64,000 nt of DNA from Streptomyces flavotricini (lineage in GTDB: Bacteria > Actinomycetota > Actinomycetes > Streptomycetales > Streptomycetaceae): positions 5,325,431 to 5,389,430 of the forward strand of contig NZ_JAINUL010000001.1 of the NCBI RefSeq assembly GCF_020639365.1, read 5' to 3'. The notes below the pieces were generated by a model, which was not told where the DNA came from, did not search any database, and saw only the letters and a program-made list of their open reading frames with translations. The first letter of the stretch is position 1, and each line of letters begins with the position of its first letter. Shown here one piece after another: positions 48,077 through 56,960 of the stretch. Position numbers and translations under genes: made by a program.

Positions 48077-48565
48077 ATGGCCGGGAACCGGGATCGGTTC
48101 TCCACCTTCTCGACCGCGACCAGGCTCAAGCAGCTCGGTGAGCGGACCGCCGCCCACGTCTACCGTTCGCAGACGCGCCGTCAGGTCCGCCGCAGCCGGC
48201 TCACCGGCCGCGCCGCGCTCCTGGTGCTCGTCCTCTGTACGCTGGTCGTCGCCCTCGCGTATCCGATGCGCCAGTACGTCTCACAGCGCTCGGAGATCGC
48301 GGAGCAGCGGAAGGCCGCCGAGGCCGCGGGCCGGCGCCTCGAACGCCTCCGCGACGAGAAGGCCCGCTGGCAGGACAACGCGTACGCGGAGCAGCAGGCG
48401 CGCAAGCACCTGCACTTCGTCCGCCCGGGCGAGATCAGCTACATCATGACCGACCCCGGGGCCGGGGCCGCCGAGCGGCACCGCACCGGAATGGCCGGAT
48501 CCGACCGGCCCTGGTACTCGAACGTCTGGGACGGCGTCGACAAGGCCGACCGCCCCGGCGAGTGA
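48077..48565 (+). CDS. Septum-formation protein DivIC/FtsB
   Basis: 162 residues. Cytoplasmic basic N-terminus (SQTRRQVRRSRLTGR), one transmembrane helix (AALLVLVLCTLVVALAYPM), then a coiled coil (QRSEIAEQRKAAEAAGRRLE; RLRDEKARW) and the FtsB/DivIC block YAEQQARKHLHFVRPGEISY. It joins FtsQ/DivIB and FtsL in the divisome at sporulation septa. GGGGAGGCGGG lies upstream of the ATG. It is first in a run with DUF501 and ppx, the conserved eno-divIC-DUF501-ppx order of actinobacteria. Confidence 0.92.
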   Translation: MAGNRDRFSTFSTATRLKQLGERTAAHVYRSQTRRQVRRSRLTGRAALLVLVLCTLVVALAYPMRQYVSQRSEIAEQRKAAEAAGRRLERLRDEKARWQDNAYAEQQARKHLHFVRPGEISYIMTDPGAGAAERHRTGMAGSDRPWYSNVWDGVDKADRPGE

Positions 48566-48611
48566 CGAGTACCCGCACCCATCCACGAGAACGAAGAGAC
48601 TTCCTCCAGGC

Positions 48612-49160
48612 ATGCAGACGCCCCCGCCCCAGACCGACCGGACCGAGCCGACCGACGCGGACATCGAGGCGTTCGAGCAGCAGCTCGGCCGCCCGCCGCG
48701 CGGGCTGCGCGCCATCGCCCACCGCTGCCCCTGCGGTCAGCCGGACGTGGTGGAGACCGCCCCGCGCCTCCCCGACGGCACGCCCTTCCCGACGACGTAC
48801 TACCTCACCTGCCCGCGCGCGGCCTCCGCGATCGGCACGCTCGAGGCCAACGGCGTGATGAAGGAGATGCAGGCCCGGCTCGCCGAGGACCCCGAACTCG
48901 CCGCCGCCTACCAGGCCGCGCACGAGGACTACATCCGGCGCCGCGACTCCATCGAGGTGCTCCAGGGCTTCCCGAGCGCCGGCGGCATGCCCGACCGGGT
49001 CAAGTGCCTGCACGTGCTCGTCGGCCACTCGCTGGCCGCCGGCCCGGGCGTGAACCCGTTCGGCGACGAGGCGCTGGCGATGCTGCCGGAGTGGTGGGCC
49101 AAGGGCGCCTGCGTCACGCCGTGCGCGCAGAAGGCGGAGCCGACGGAGCCGCAGGCGTGA
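48612..49160 (+). CDS. DUF501 family protein
   Basis: 182 residues. Family landmarks: IEAFEQQLGRPPRGLRAIAH, RCPCGQPDVVETAPRL, PFPTTYYLTCPRAASAIGTL, VKCLHVLVGHSLAAGPGVNP, and WWAKGACVTPCA. The Cys and His pattern suggests a metal site. Function unknown; it is linked to divIC and ppx in nearly all actinobacteria and overlaps the next gene by 4 bases (GTGA). ATG 48612. Confidence 0.9.
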   Translation: MQTPPPQTDRTEPTDADIEAFEQQLGRPPRGLRAIAHRCPCGQPDVVETAPRLPDGTPFPTTYYLTCPRAASAIGTLEANGVMKEMQARLAEDPELAAAYQAAHEDYIRRRDSIEVLQGFPSAGGMPDRVKCLHVLVGHSLAAGPGVNPFGDEALAMLPEWWAKGACVTPCAQKAEPTEPQA

Positions 49161-50098
49161 CCCGCGTCGCGGCCGTCGACTGCGGTACGAACTCCATCCG
49201 CCTGCTCGTCGCGGACTGCGACCCGGCCACCGGCGAGCTGGTCGAGCTGGACCGGCGGATGACGATCGTCCGCCTGGGCCAGGGCGTGGACAAGACGGGC
49301 CGGCTGGCCCCGGAGGCGCTGGAACGCACCTTCGCGGCCTGCCGCGAGTACGCGGAGGTCGTCAAGGAGCTGGGTGCGGAGCGCCTGCGGTTCGTGGCGA
49401 CCTCGGCCTCGCGCGACGCCGAGAACCGCGAGGAGTTCGTCCGGGGCGTCCTCGGCATCCTGGGCGTCGAGCCCGAGGTGATCTCCGGTGACCAGGAGGC
49501 GGAGTTCTCCTTCGTCGGCGCCACCAAGGAGCTGACGGGCACCACCCACATGGAGAAGCCCTTCCTGGTGGTGGACATCGGCGGCGGCTCGACCGAGTTC
49601 GTGGTCGGCGAGGAGCACGTACGGGCGGCCCGCTCGGTCGACGTGGGCTGCGTCCGGATGACCGAGCGCCACCTGGTGGTGGACGGGGCGGTCACCGACC
49701 CGCCGGCCGCGGAGCAGATCGCGGCCATACGGGCCGACATCGAGGCGGCGCTGGACCTGGTCGAGCAGACGGTCCCGCTGACCGAGGCGCGCACCCTGGT
49801 GGGCCTGGCCGGCTCGGTGACCACGGTCGCCGGGATCGCGCTCGGGCTGCCGGAGTACCTCTCCTCCGAGATCCACCACGCCCGGATCCCGTACGAGCAG
49901 GTCCGCGAGATCACCGACCGCATGCTGACCTCGGTGCACGCCGAGCGCGCGGCGATCCCGGTCCTCCACCCGGGCCGGGTGGACGTGATCGGCGCGGGCA
50001 CCCTGGTCCTCCTCGCCATCATGGAGCGCGTCGGAGCCCGGGAGGTCGTCGTCTCGGAACACGACATCCTCGACGGCATCGCGTGGTCCATCGCCTGA
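49157..50098 (+). CDS. ppx: Ppx/GppA-family exopolyphosphatase
   Basis: 313 residues. Actin-like ATPase fold: VAAVDCGTNSIRLLVAD (phosphate-1 loop), FVATSASRDAENREEF, ISGDQEAEFSFVGAT, LVVDIGGGSTEFVVG (phosphate-2 loop), VGLAGSVTTVAGIALGL. It degrades polyphosphate and possibly pppGpp. It is short (no C-terminal HD-like domain), as usual for actinobacterial PPX. GTG 49157 overlaps the DUF501 stop. Downstream come a Rex-like site, then a strong terminator. Confidence 0.93.
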   Translation: MTRVAAVDCGTNSIRLLVADCDPATGELVELDRRMTIVRLGQGVDKTGRLAPEALERTFAACREYAEVVKELGAERLRFVATSASRDAENREEFVRGVLGILGVEPEVISGDQEAEFSFVGATKELTGTTHMEKPFLVVDIGGGSTEFVVGEEHVRAARSVDVGCVRMTERHLVVDGAVTDPPAAEQIAAIRADIEAALDLVEQTVPLTEARTLVGLAGSVTTVAGIALGLPEYLSSEIHHARIPYEQVREITDRMLTSVHAERAAIPVLHPGRVDVIGAGTLVLLAIMERVGAREVVVSEHDILDGIAWSIA

Positions 50099-50187
50099 CG
50101 GAGGGCTGTTTCGAAGGTCGTCCAGGGCCTTCGGGGGGCTTTCTGAGGTGCTTACGGAAGCCTTAGGTCCCCTCCTCCACAGAAACT

Positions 50188-50205
50188 TCGTGAAGTTCTT
50201 CACAA
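50188..50205. promoter_or_regulatory. Rex-operator-like palindrome, upstream site
   Basis: TCGTGAA-GTTC-TTCACAA, 13 of 14 positions match TTGTGAA-N4-TTCACAA. It lies between the ppx stop and its terminator, about 320 bases before ndh. Confidence 0.5.
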
Positions 50206-50211
50206 GGAAAA

Positions 50212-50273
50212 GAGGTCCGATGGGCCGCGGGAAGGGTCCTTCGGGGCACTCCGCGGGCCATCGGGCCTCTTTT
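50212..50273 (+). terminator. Terminator after ppx
   Basis: 19-bp imperfect stem GAGGTCCGATGGGCCGCGG paired with a downstream arm (one G-U, one mismatch), followed by TTTT. Confidence 0.8.
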
Positions 50274-50472
50274 GTCCGAGCGTTCGTGCGAAACGGGGGC
50301 GGGGTCCAACCCTGTCGGTAGGTATCCACCAACCCGGTGGTCTACTCCGCTTGCGGGCCTGGAGGCCAGTTCAGGACGGGTGAACAACGAATCCCGTTAC
50401 ACCCTGGTTCCCGTTCCGCGCCATGACCTCTGTCACGTGGGCCGCGCAGTGTAGCAGAGGCCCTCCGTCACC

Positions 50473-50490
50473 TTGTGAAGGGGCTCACGA
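50473..50490 (+). promoter_or_regulatory. Rex-operator-like palindrome at the ndh promoter
   Basis: TTGTGAA-GGGG-CTCACGA, 12 of 14 matches to the Rex consensus, ending 33 bases before the ndh ATG. A GATACT hexamer at 50512-50517 would be the -10 of a leaderless transcript. Rex is the NADH/NAD sensor that controls ndh in Streptomyces. Confidence 0.6.
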
Positions 50491-50523
50491 GCGTCACCCC
50501 TGTGGGTGCTGGATACTCGTTCC

Positions 50524-51900
50524 ATGAGCACCACGGAGCGTCCCAGGATCCTCGTTGTAGGAGGTGGGTACGTAGGCCTGTACGCGGCCAAGCGGATCAT
50601 GAAGAAGATGCGCTATGGCGAGGCGACCGTCACGGTCGTCGACCCGCGGTCGTACATGACCTACCAGCCCTTCCTCCCCGAAGTGGCCGCAGGCAGCATC
50701 TCGCCTCGGCACGTCGTCGTCCCGCTGCGACGCGTGCTGCCCAAGGCAGAGGTTCTCACCGGCCGGGTCACCAGCATCGACCAGGACCGCAAGGTCGCCG
50801 TCGTCACGCCGCTCGTCGGCGAGGCGTACGAGCTGCCCTTCGACTACCTGGTGATCGCGCTCGGCGCCGTCTCCCGCACCTTCCCGATCCCCGGCCTCGC
50901 CGAACAGGGCATCGGTATGAAGGGCGTCGAAGAGGGCATCGGCCTGCGCAACCACGTCCTCGAGCAGCTCGACAAGGCCGAGTCCACGACGGACGAGAAC
51001 GTCCGCCGCAAGGCCCTCACCTTCGTCTTCGTCGGCGGCGGCTTCGCCGGTGCCGAGACGATCGGCGAGGTCGAGGACATGGCCCGCGACGCCGCGAAGT
51101 ACTACACCACCATCAAGCGCGAGGACATGCGCTTCATCCTGGTGGACGCGGCCGACAAGATCCTCCCCGAGGTCGGGCCCAAGCTCGGCACCTGGGGCAA
51201 GGAGCACCTCGAGTCCCGCGGCATCGAGATCTACCTCAACACCTCGATGGACTCCTGCGTGGATGGCCACGTGGTGCTGAAGAACGGCCTCGAGGTCGAC
51301 TCCGACACCCTCGTGTGGACCGCCGGCGTCAAGCCCAACCCGGTGCTGGCCCGCTACGGCCTGCCGCTGGGCCCGCGCGGCCACGTCGACACCGCCCCGA
51401 CCCTCCAGGTCCAGGGCACGGACTACATCTGGGCCGCGGGCGACAACGCCCAGGTCCCGGACGTCGCCGCCCGCAAGGCCGGCGTCGAGAACGCCTGGTG
51501 CCCGCCGAACGCCCAGCACGCGCTGCGCCAGGCCAAGGTCCTCGGCGACAACGTCATCTCGGGCATGCGGGGCTTCCCGCAGGCCGAGTACTCGCACTCC
51601 AACAAGGGTGCGGTGGCGGGCCTCGGCCTCCACAAGGGCGTCGCGATGATCGTCATGGGCAAGACGAAGATCAAGCTCAAGGGCCGGCTCGCCTGGTACA
51701 TGCACCGTGGCTACCACGGCATGGCCATGCCGACCTGGAACCGCAAGATCCGCGTCTTCGCCGACTGGACCCTCGCCATGTTCCTCAAGCGCGAGGTCGT
51801 CTCCCTCGGTGCGCTGGAGACCCCGCGCGAGGAGTTCTACGAGGCCGCCAAGCCGGCTCCGGCCGCCGCTGCCCCGGCCGCGAAGGCCAAGGCCTCCTGA
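50524..51900 (+). CDS. ndh: Type II NADH dehydrogenase
   Basis: 458 residues. Non-proton-pumping NADH:menaquinone oxidoreductase. FAD-binding ILVVGGGYVGLYAAKRI, YQPFLPEVAAGSISPRHVVV, NADH-binding FVFVGGGFAGAETIGEV, second FAD motif YIWAAGDNAQVPD, and the C-terminal amphipathic membrane-binding region (GRLAWYMHRGYHGMAMPTW). ATG 50524 fits the family start; there is no SD and a -10-like GATACT lies 6 bases upstream, so translation is probably leaderless. The upstream palindrome suggests Rex control. The Ala/Pro/Lys tail is low-complexity. A 17-bp stem terminator follows. Confidence 0.94.
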   Translation: MSTTERPRILVVGGGYVGLYAAKRIMKKMRYGEATVTVVDPRSYMTYQPFLPEVAAGSISPRHVVVPLRRVLPKAEVLTGRVTSIDQDRKVAVVTPLVGEAYELPFDYLVIALGAVSRTFPIPGLAEQGIGMKGVEEGIGLRNHVLEQLDKAESTTDENVRRKALTFVFVGGGFAGAETIGEVEDMARDAAKYYTTIKREDMRFILVDAADKILPEVGPKLGTWGKEHLESRGIEIYLNTSMDSCVDGHVVLKNGLEVDSDTLVWTAGVKPNPVLARYGLPLGPRGHVDTAPTLQVQGTDYIWAAGDNAQVPDVAARKAGVENAWCPPNAQHALRQAKVLGDNVISGMRGFPQAEYSHSNKGAVAGLGLHKGVAMIVMGKTKIKLKGRLAWYMHRGYHGMAMPTWNRKIRVFADWTLAMFLKREVVSLGALETPREEFYEAAKPAPAAAAPAAKAKAS

Positions 51901-51934
51901 CCCGGGCCTGACCGGCAACACCTCCAGCACGTCC

Positions 51935-51978
51935 CCGAAGGGGCCGCCCGCCATCCGTGGTGCGGGCGGCCCCTTCGG
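51935..51978 (+). terminator. Terminator after ndh
   Basis: 17-bp perfect stem CCGAAGGGGCCGCCCGC with its complement, 10-nt loop. Confidence 0.85.
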
Positions 51979-52009
51979 CGTGTCCCCCGCCCCGTCCCTT
52001 CGGCATGCC

Positions 52010-52048
52010 CCTGTTCGGGGTCGTCGTAGACCTGTTCGGAGTGTCGTC
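52010..52048 (+). repeat. Direct repeats upstream of cfa
   Basis: CCTGTTCGG at 52010 and at 52031, 21 bp apart (two helical turns), each followed by GGGTCGTC or AGTGTCGTC. Possible activator or repressor half-sites. Confidence 0.4.
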
Positions 52049-52110
52049 CGATTGAGGCCCGCCCGAAATGGGTAGGCCGATCGGTCGGATCATTACCGGA
52101 GGTGCCTACG

Positions 52111-53505
52111 ATGACCGAAGCCGCGCCGCGGCTGGCCGCTCTTGCCGAGACCCTGCTGGGCGCCCCCCTGCCCGTCCGGATTCGTGCCTGGGACGGCAGC
52201 GAGGCCGGGCCGCCCGCCGGACCCACCCTGGTGCTGGCCAACCGGCGCGCCCTGCGCCGCGTGCTGTGGCGGCCGGGTGAACTGGGCCTGGCCCGGGCCT
52301 GGGTGGCCGGGGACCTGACCGTGGAGGGCGACCTCTTCGAACTGCTGGACCGGGTGGCGGGGCTGCTCTGGGAGCGCCCGCCCGCAGCCGTCCCCGAGAC
52401 CCCGCCGGCCCTGCGCCGCTCGGGCCTGGGCAAGCTCGGTGCCCTGCGCCCCCAGCTCCCGCAGCTGCCGGACCGGGCCGCGGGCGCCGCCCAGACCGCC
52501 GCGCTGCTGCGCGACCCCGAGGCCCGCTCCGCCCTGCGCGACCTCGTCGCCCTGGCCCGGCCGTGGCCGGCGCCGGCGCCGCCGCCCGAGGAGGCGGCCG
52601 GCCGACGCGGCGGTCCGATCCACAGCAAGGGCCGTGACAAGCAGGCGATCAGTCACCACTACGACGTCGGCAACGAGTTCTACGAGCGCGTCCTGGGGCC
52701 CTCGATGGTGTACTCCTGCGCCTACTGGAGTCCCGGCTCCACCTTGGAGGAGGCCCAGCGGGACAAACTCGACCTGGTCTGCCGGAAGCTGGGCCTGCGG
52801 CCCGGCGAGCGCCTCCTCGACGTCGGCTGCGGCTGGGGTTCCATGGCCCTGCACGCCGCCCGGGAGTACGGGGTCCGCGTCACCGGCATCACCCTCTCGC
52901 GCGAGCAGGCCGTGTACGCCCGCAAGCGGGCCGCGGAGGAGGGTCTGGCCGACCGGATCGACATCAGGATCCAGGACTACCGGGACGTCAAGGACGGCCC
53001 GTACGAGGCCATTTCGTCCATCGGCATGGCCGAGCACGTCGGCGCGGAGCGCTACCGCGAGTACGCCCGCACCCTGCACGCCCTGCTGGCGCCCGGCGGC
53101 CGGCTGCTGAACCACCAGATCGCGCGCCCGCCGGAGCCGGACGAAGAGGCGTACCGGATCGACGAGTTCATCGACGCCTACGTCTTCCCCGACGGTGAAC
53201 TCTCCCCGCTGGGCACGACGGTGGGCGAGCTGGAGCGGGCCGGCTTCGAGGTCCGGGACGTGGAGGCGCTGCGCGAGCACTACGCGCTGACCCTGCGGGC
53301 CTGGGTGGCGCGGCTGGAGAAGCACTGGGACGAGGCCGTACGGCTGACCTCGCCCGGGCGGGCCCGGGTCTGGCGGCTGTACATGGCGGCCTCGGCACTG
53401 GGCTTCGAGCACGGCCGGCTCGGCGTCAACCAGGTCCTCGCGGTGAAGCCCGCGGCGGCCGGGCGCTCGGGGCTGCCGCTGAGGCTGCGCACCTGGGGCG
53501 CGTGA
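52111..53505 (+). CDS. cfa: Cyclopropane-fatty-acid synthase family methyltransferase
   Basis: 464 residues. N-terminal CFA lipid-binding part (LANRRALRRVLWRPGELGLA; RAWVAGDLTVEGDLFELLD) and C-terminal SAM methyltransferase with SHHYDVGNEFYERVLGPSMV, SCAYW, LLDVGCGWGSMALHAA, EHVGAERY and the active-site region HHQIARPP-like (NHQIARPPEPD). It adds a methylene (or methyl) bridge to unsaturated acyl chains of phospholipids. ATG 52111 has GGAGG 8 bases upstream. The window also encodes a desaturase that could make its substrate. Standalone unit with direct repeats in the promoter. Confidence 0.9.
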   Translation: MTEAAPRLAALAETLLGAPLPVRIRAWDGSEAGPPAGPTLVLANRRALRRVLWRPGELGLARAWVAGDLTVEGDLFELLDRVAGLLWERPPAAVPETPPALRRSGLGKLGALRPQLPQLPDRAAGAAQTAALLRDPEARSALRDLVALARPWPAPAPPPEEAAGRRGGPIHSKGRDKQAISHHYDVGNEFYERVLGPSMVYSCAYWSPGSTLEEAQRDKLDLVCRKLGLRPGERLLDVGCGWGSMALHAAREYGVRVTGITLSREQAVYARKRAAEEGLADRIDIRIQDYRDVKDGPYEAISSIGMAEHVGAERYREYARTLHALLAPGGRLLNHQIARPPEPDEEAYRIDEFIDAYVFPDGELSPLGTTVGELERAGFEVRDVEALREHYALTLRAWVARLEKHWDEAVRLTSPGRARVWRLYMAASALGFEHGRLGVNQVLAVKPAAAGRSGLPLRLRTWGA

Positions 53506-53513
53506 GCCCGTAC

Positions 53514-53560
53514 GACACGGGAAGGGCCCCGGGGCGTGTGCCCCGGGGCCCTTCCGTGTC
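53514..53560. terminator. Bidirectional terminator between cfa and ABC permease
   Basis: Stem of 21 bp (GACACGG, then GAAGGGCCCCGGGGC) with one bulged base, GTGT loop. Confidence 0.85.
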
Positions 53561-53580
53561 CCTGCCGTGAAGCGCGCCGC

Positions 53581-56133
53581 CTACTCGGTCTTGATGGCGG
53601 TGAGCATGTTCAGCCGGGCGGCGCTGCGGGCGGGCCACATGGCCGCCAGGACGCCGACCACGCCGGCCAGCAGGAGGAAGATGCCGATCCGGTCCCAGGG
53701 GAGGACCAGGGCGTAGTTCGGGACCCCCTTGGCGATGGTGCTGCCCACCGCCCAGGCGAGGAAGACGCCGATGGCGACACCGAGCACTGCGCCGAAGAGC
53801 GAGATGACCACGGCCTCCAGGCGGATCATGTTCTTGACCCGGCTGCGGTCGAGGCCGATCGCCCGCAGCATGCCGATCTCCTGCGTCCGCTCGAAGACGG
53901 ACATCGCCAGGGTGTTGACCACGCCGAGCACCGAGATGATCAGGGCCATGCCGAGCAGCCCGTACATGATGTTCAGCATCGTGTTGATCATGCCGCCCAT
54001 CTCGTTGCGCATGTCCTCCTGGGTGGCGACCTTGATCGCCGGGTTCTTGCCGAGGGCGTCGACGACGGTCTGCTGCGCGGCCTTCGAGGCGCCGGCGGTG
54101 GTGTTGACGTACACCTCGCGGATGTACTGCTCCTCGCTGTGCGAGCTGAGGATCTTGTTGTCGAGCACGTACGGGGAGAGCAGGCCCTCGAGGTCCTTGT
54201 AGACGGCGCCGACCTTGAGGGCGCCCTTCTGGCCGTCGTCGTACTGGACTTCGAGCGCGGAGCCGACGGAGAGGTTCTGCTTCTTCGCGGTGGTCTCGGC
54301 GACGGCCACCTCGCCCTTGGCGAGGCTGTCCATCGAGCCGCTGAGGGTGTCGATGTTGAGCATCTGGCCGATGGCGGAGGGGGTGACGCCGGAGGCGGAG
54401 CGGAACTGGCCGCCGATCCTCAGGTAGCCGTCGGCCTGGGGGGAGACCGCCTTGATGCCCGGGGCCTTGGCCAGGGTCTCGGCGACCGACTTGTCCAGGC
54501 TCATGCCCTCGGCGGCCATGGAGACCCTGTAGTCGGCCTTCAGCTTGTCCGTGCTCATCTTGTCGACGGCCGTGCCCATGGTGATGCCGAGCACCGAGAG
54601 GGTGGTGACCAGGGTCAGGCCGATCGACAGGGAGGCGGCGGTGACCGCGGTGCGGCGCGGGTTGCGCACGGCGTTCTGCGCGGCCAGCTTGCCGGGGACG
54701 CCGAAGACCTTCTGCAGCGCGGGGCGGATCGCTCCGATGACCGGCTTGGAGAGCAGCGGCAGCACCACGATCAGGCCGATGAGCATGAAGAACGCGCCGG
54801 CGCCGAGGGTCAGGCGGCCGTTCTGACCGCCCATGGAGACGCCCAGCAGGACCAGGCCGATGCCGCCGAGGCTGATGACCGAGCCGAGGATGTTCCGTAC
54901 GACCAGGGACTTCGCGGTGGCCGGGAGGTGGGCGCTGCCCATGGCGGCGACCGGGGCGATCCGGCCGGTGCGCCAGGCGGGCAGGAGGGCGGCGAGGGTG
55001 GTGACGAGGACGCCGATGACCACGGCCGCGACGACGGTGCCCGGGGCGATCACGAGGTCGCCGGCCGGGAGCTTGGCGCCGAAGGCCTCGATCGCGGAGC
55101 GCATGGCGACCGCCAGGCCGGTGCCGGCGACCAGGCCGACGACGGCGGAGACGACGCCGACGACCAGGGCCTCGGTGAGGACCGAGCGCATGACCTGTCC
55201 GCGGTTGGCGCCGACGGCGCGCAGCAGGGCCAGCTCCTTGGTGCGCTGGGTGACCAGCATGGTGAAGGTGTTGTAGATCAGGAAGATGCCGACGAAGAGC
55301 GCGATGCCCGCGAACGCGAGCAGCATCTGGTTCATGTTGGACATGCCCCGCTCGACGTCCTTCGCCTGCTCGGCGGCGAGGGCGGCGCCGGTCTGGGCCT
55401 TGGTGTGCTGGGAGTCGAGCAGCGGCTTGATGTCGGTGAGCAGCTGGTCGGCGGAGGTCCCGGCCTTGGCGGCGACCGACAGTTCCTCGTAGTAGCCGGG
55501 CTTGAGGTACAGCTCCTGGGCGACGGCGGTGTCGAAGAGGACCAGGCTGCCGCCGGCGCTGACCGCGCCGTCCTCGGTGGTGAAGACGCCGGAGAGGGTG
55601 TACTCCTTCACCGGGCCGTTGGTGGCGACGCGGACCTTGTCGCCGACCTCGTACTTGCCGGTGGCGGCGGTCGCCTTGTCGAGGGCGACCTGGTCGGCCT
55701 TGGCCGGGCCGGTGCCCTCGGTGAAGGCGTAGCGCGGGTCCTTGCCGTCCTTGACGGGGGCGTAGTTGGAGCCCTTGTTGGACCAGCCGGAGCCGATCAG
55801 CTCGCCCTTCTCGTCACCCACGCCGGCGAAACCGGAGACGCGGCCGGAGACGGAGTCGACGCCCTTGACGGCCTTGACCTTGTCGAGGGTCTGCTGGCTG
55901 AGGCCGACCTCGCCCTCCTTCTGGCCGTCGTCGCCCCGGCCCTGGCCGTAGGAGGTCACGGAGACGGCGACGCCGTCGTAGCTCTTGGCGGACTGGCTGG
56001 AGAGGGCCTTGCTGAGGGTGTCGGTGAAGACGAGGGTGCCGGAGACGAAGGCGACGCCGAGGACGACGGCGAGCACCGTCATCAGCAGCCTGGCCTTGTG
56101 CGCGAGCACGTTGCGCAGCGCGGTACGGAACAT
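53581..56133 (-). CDS. FtsX/MacB-like ABC permease (second system)
   Basis: 850 residues. Same two-module layout as 27492-30077: first helix (VLAHKARLLMTVLAVVLGVAF), coupling segment LVTQRTKELALLRAVGANRG, second module (AVTAASLSIGLTLVTTLSVLG) and final coupling segment SVFERTQEIGMLRAIGLDRS followed by two helices. The outer domains differ strongly from the first system, suggesting a different substrate. ATG 56133 has only a weak SD; it starts 53 bases after the ATPase stop on the same strand. Confidence 0.9.
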   Translation of the reverse strand: MFRTALRNVLAHKARLLMTVLAVVLGVAFVSGTLVFTDTLSKALSSQSAKSYDGVAVSVTSYGQGRGDDGQKEGEVGLSQQTLDKVKAVKGVDSVSGRVSGFAGVGDEKGELIGSGWSNKGSNYAPVKDGKDPRYAFTEGTGPAKADQVALDKATAATGKYEVGDKVRVATNGPVKEYTLSGVFTTEDGAVSAGGSLVLFDTAVAQELYLKPGYYEELSVAAKAGTSADQLLTDIKPLLDSQHTKAQTGAALAAEQAKDVERGMSNMNQMLLAFAGIALFVGIFLIYNTFTMLVTQRTKELALLRAVGANRGQVMRSVLTEALVVGVVSAVVGLVAGTGLAVAMRSAIEAFGAKLPAGDLVIAPGTVVAAVVIGVLVTTLAALLPAWRTGRIAPVAAMGSAHLPATAKSLVVRNILGSVISLGGIGLVLLGVSMGGQNGRLTLGAGAFFMLIGLIVVLPLLSKPVIGAIRPALQKVFGVPGKLAAQNAVRNPRRTAVTAASLSIGLTLVTTLSVLGITMGTAVDKMSTDKLKADYRVSMAAEGMSLDKSVAETLAKAPGIKAVSPQADGYLRIGGQFRSASGVTPSAIGQMLNIDTLSGSMDSLAKGEVAVAETTAKKQNLSVGSALEVQYDDGQKGALKVGAVYKDLEGLLSPYVLDNKILSSHSEEQYIREVYVNTTAGASKAAQQTVVDALGKNPAIKVATQEDMRNEMGGMINTMLNIMYGLLGMALIISVLGVVNTLAMSVFERTQEIGMLRAIGLDRSRVKNMIRLEAVVISLFGAVLGVAIGVFLAWAVGSTIAKGVPNYALVLPWDRIGIFLLLAGVVGVLAAMWPARSAARLNMLTAIKTE

Positions 56134-56186
56134 GGTGGAGGAGTCCAGGTGGTAAGGGGTCAGCGGGGACGGGGAGGGAACGTCCC

Positions 56187-56960
56187 TCAGCTGGTGCGGC
56201 CCTTGGCGTCGAAGGCCTTCATGCGGTCGAGCACGCCGTCGGCGGTGGGGCCGTACATCTCGTCGACGATGCGGCCGTCGGCGAGGAAGATGACGCGGTC
56301 CGCGTAGGAGGCGGCGACCGGGTCGTGGGTGACCATGACGACGGTCTGGCCGAGCTCGCGCACGGAGTTGCGCAGGAAGCCGAGGACCTCGGCGCCGGAG
56401 CGGGAGTCCAGGTTTCCGGTCGGCTCGTCACCGAAGATGATCTCGGGGCGGGAGGCCAGGGCGCGGGCCACGGCCACGCGCTGCTGCTGGCCGCCGGAGA
56501 GCTGGGTGGGCCGGTGGCCGAGGCGGCCGGAGAGCCCGACCATCTCGATGACGGTGTCCAGCCACTGCTTGTCGGGCTTGCGGCCCGCGATGTCCATCGG
56601 CAGGGTGATGTTCTCCAGCGCCGTCAGCGTCGGCAGCAGGTTGAAGGCCTGGAAGATGAAGCCGATCTTGTCCCGGCGCAGCTGGGTCAGCTGCTTGTCC
56701 TTGAGGGTGCCGAGCTCGGTCTCGCCGATGCGGACGGAGCCGGCGGAGAAGGTGTCCAGACCGGCGACGCAGTGCATCAGGGTGGACTTGCCGGAGCCCG
56801 AGGGGCCCATGATCGCGGTGAACTGGCCCTGGCCGAAGTCCACGGAGACGTTGTCGAGGGCGACCACCTGGGTCTCGCCCTGGCCGTACACCTTGGAGAG
56901 GCCGGTGGCCCGGGCGGCCACGGCCTGGGTGGTGTGCGGGGCGTAGTTCATGGTGGTCAC
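56187..56960 (-). CDS. ABC transporter ATPase (MacB/LolD type, second system)
   Basis: 257 residues. Walker A GPSGSGKST, FIFQAFNLLPTLTALENI, signature LSGGQQQRVAVARAL, Walker B IIFGDEPTGNLDS, MVTHDP. It is very close to the ATPase at 26707-27495 (shared stretches of tens of residues), so one arose from the other by gene duplication. GTG 56960 is chosen because GAGGAG lies 10 bases upstream; the ATG at 56951 is farther. First gene of the pair, divergent from bldA with a 443-base gap. Confidence 0.92.
   Translation of the reverse strand: MTTMNYAPHTTQAVAARATGLSKVYGQGETQVVALDNVSVDFGQGQFTAIMGPSGSGKSTLMHCVAGLDTFSAGSVRIGETELGTLKDKQLTQLRRDKIGFIFQAFNLLPTLTALENITLPMDIAGRKPDKQWLDTVIEMVGLSGRLGHRPTQLSGGQQQRVAVARALASRPEIIFGDEPTGNLDSRSGAEVLGFLRNSVRELGQTVVMVTHDPVAASYADRVIFLADGRIVDEMYGPTADGVLDRMKAFDAKGRTS

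Noticed and set aside
53536..56307. A 923-codon plus-strand frame antisense to the second ABC permease.
   Set aside because: Composition of a GC shadow (Asp/Gly/Val/Leu/Arg); the minus strand encodes a clear FtsX-type permease.
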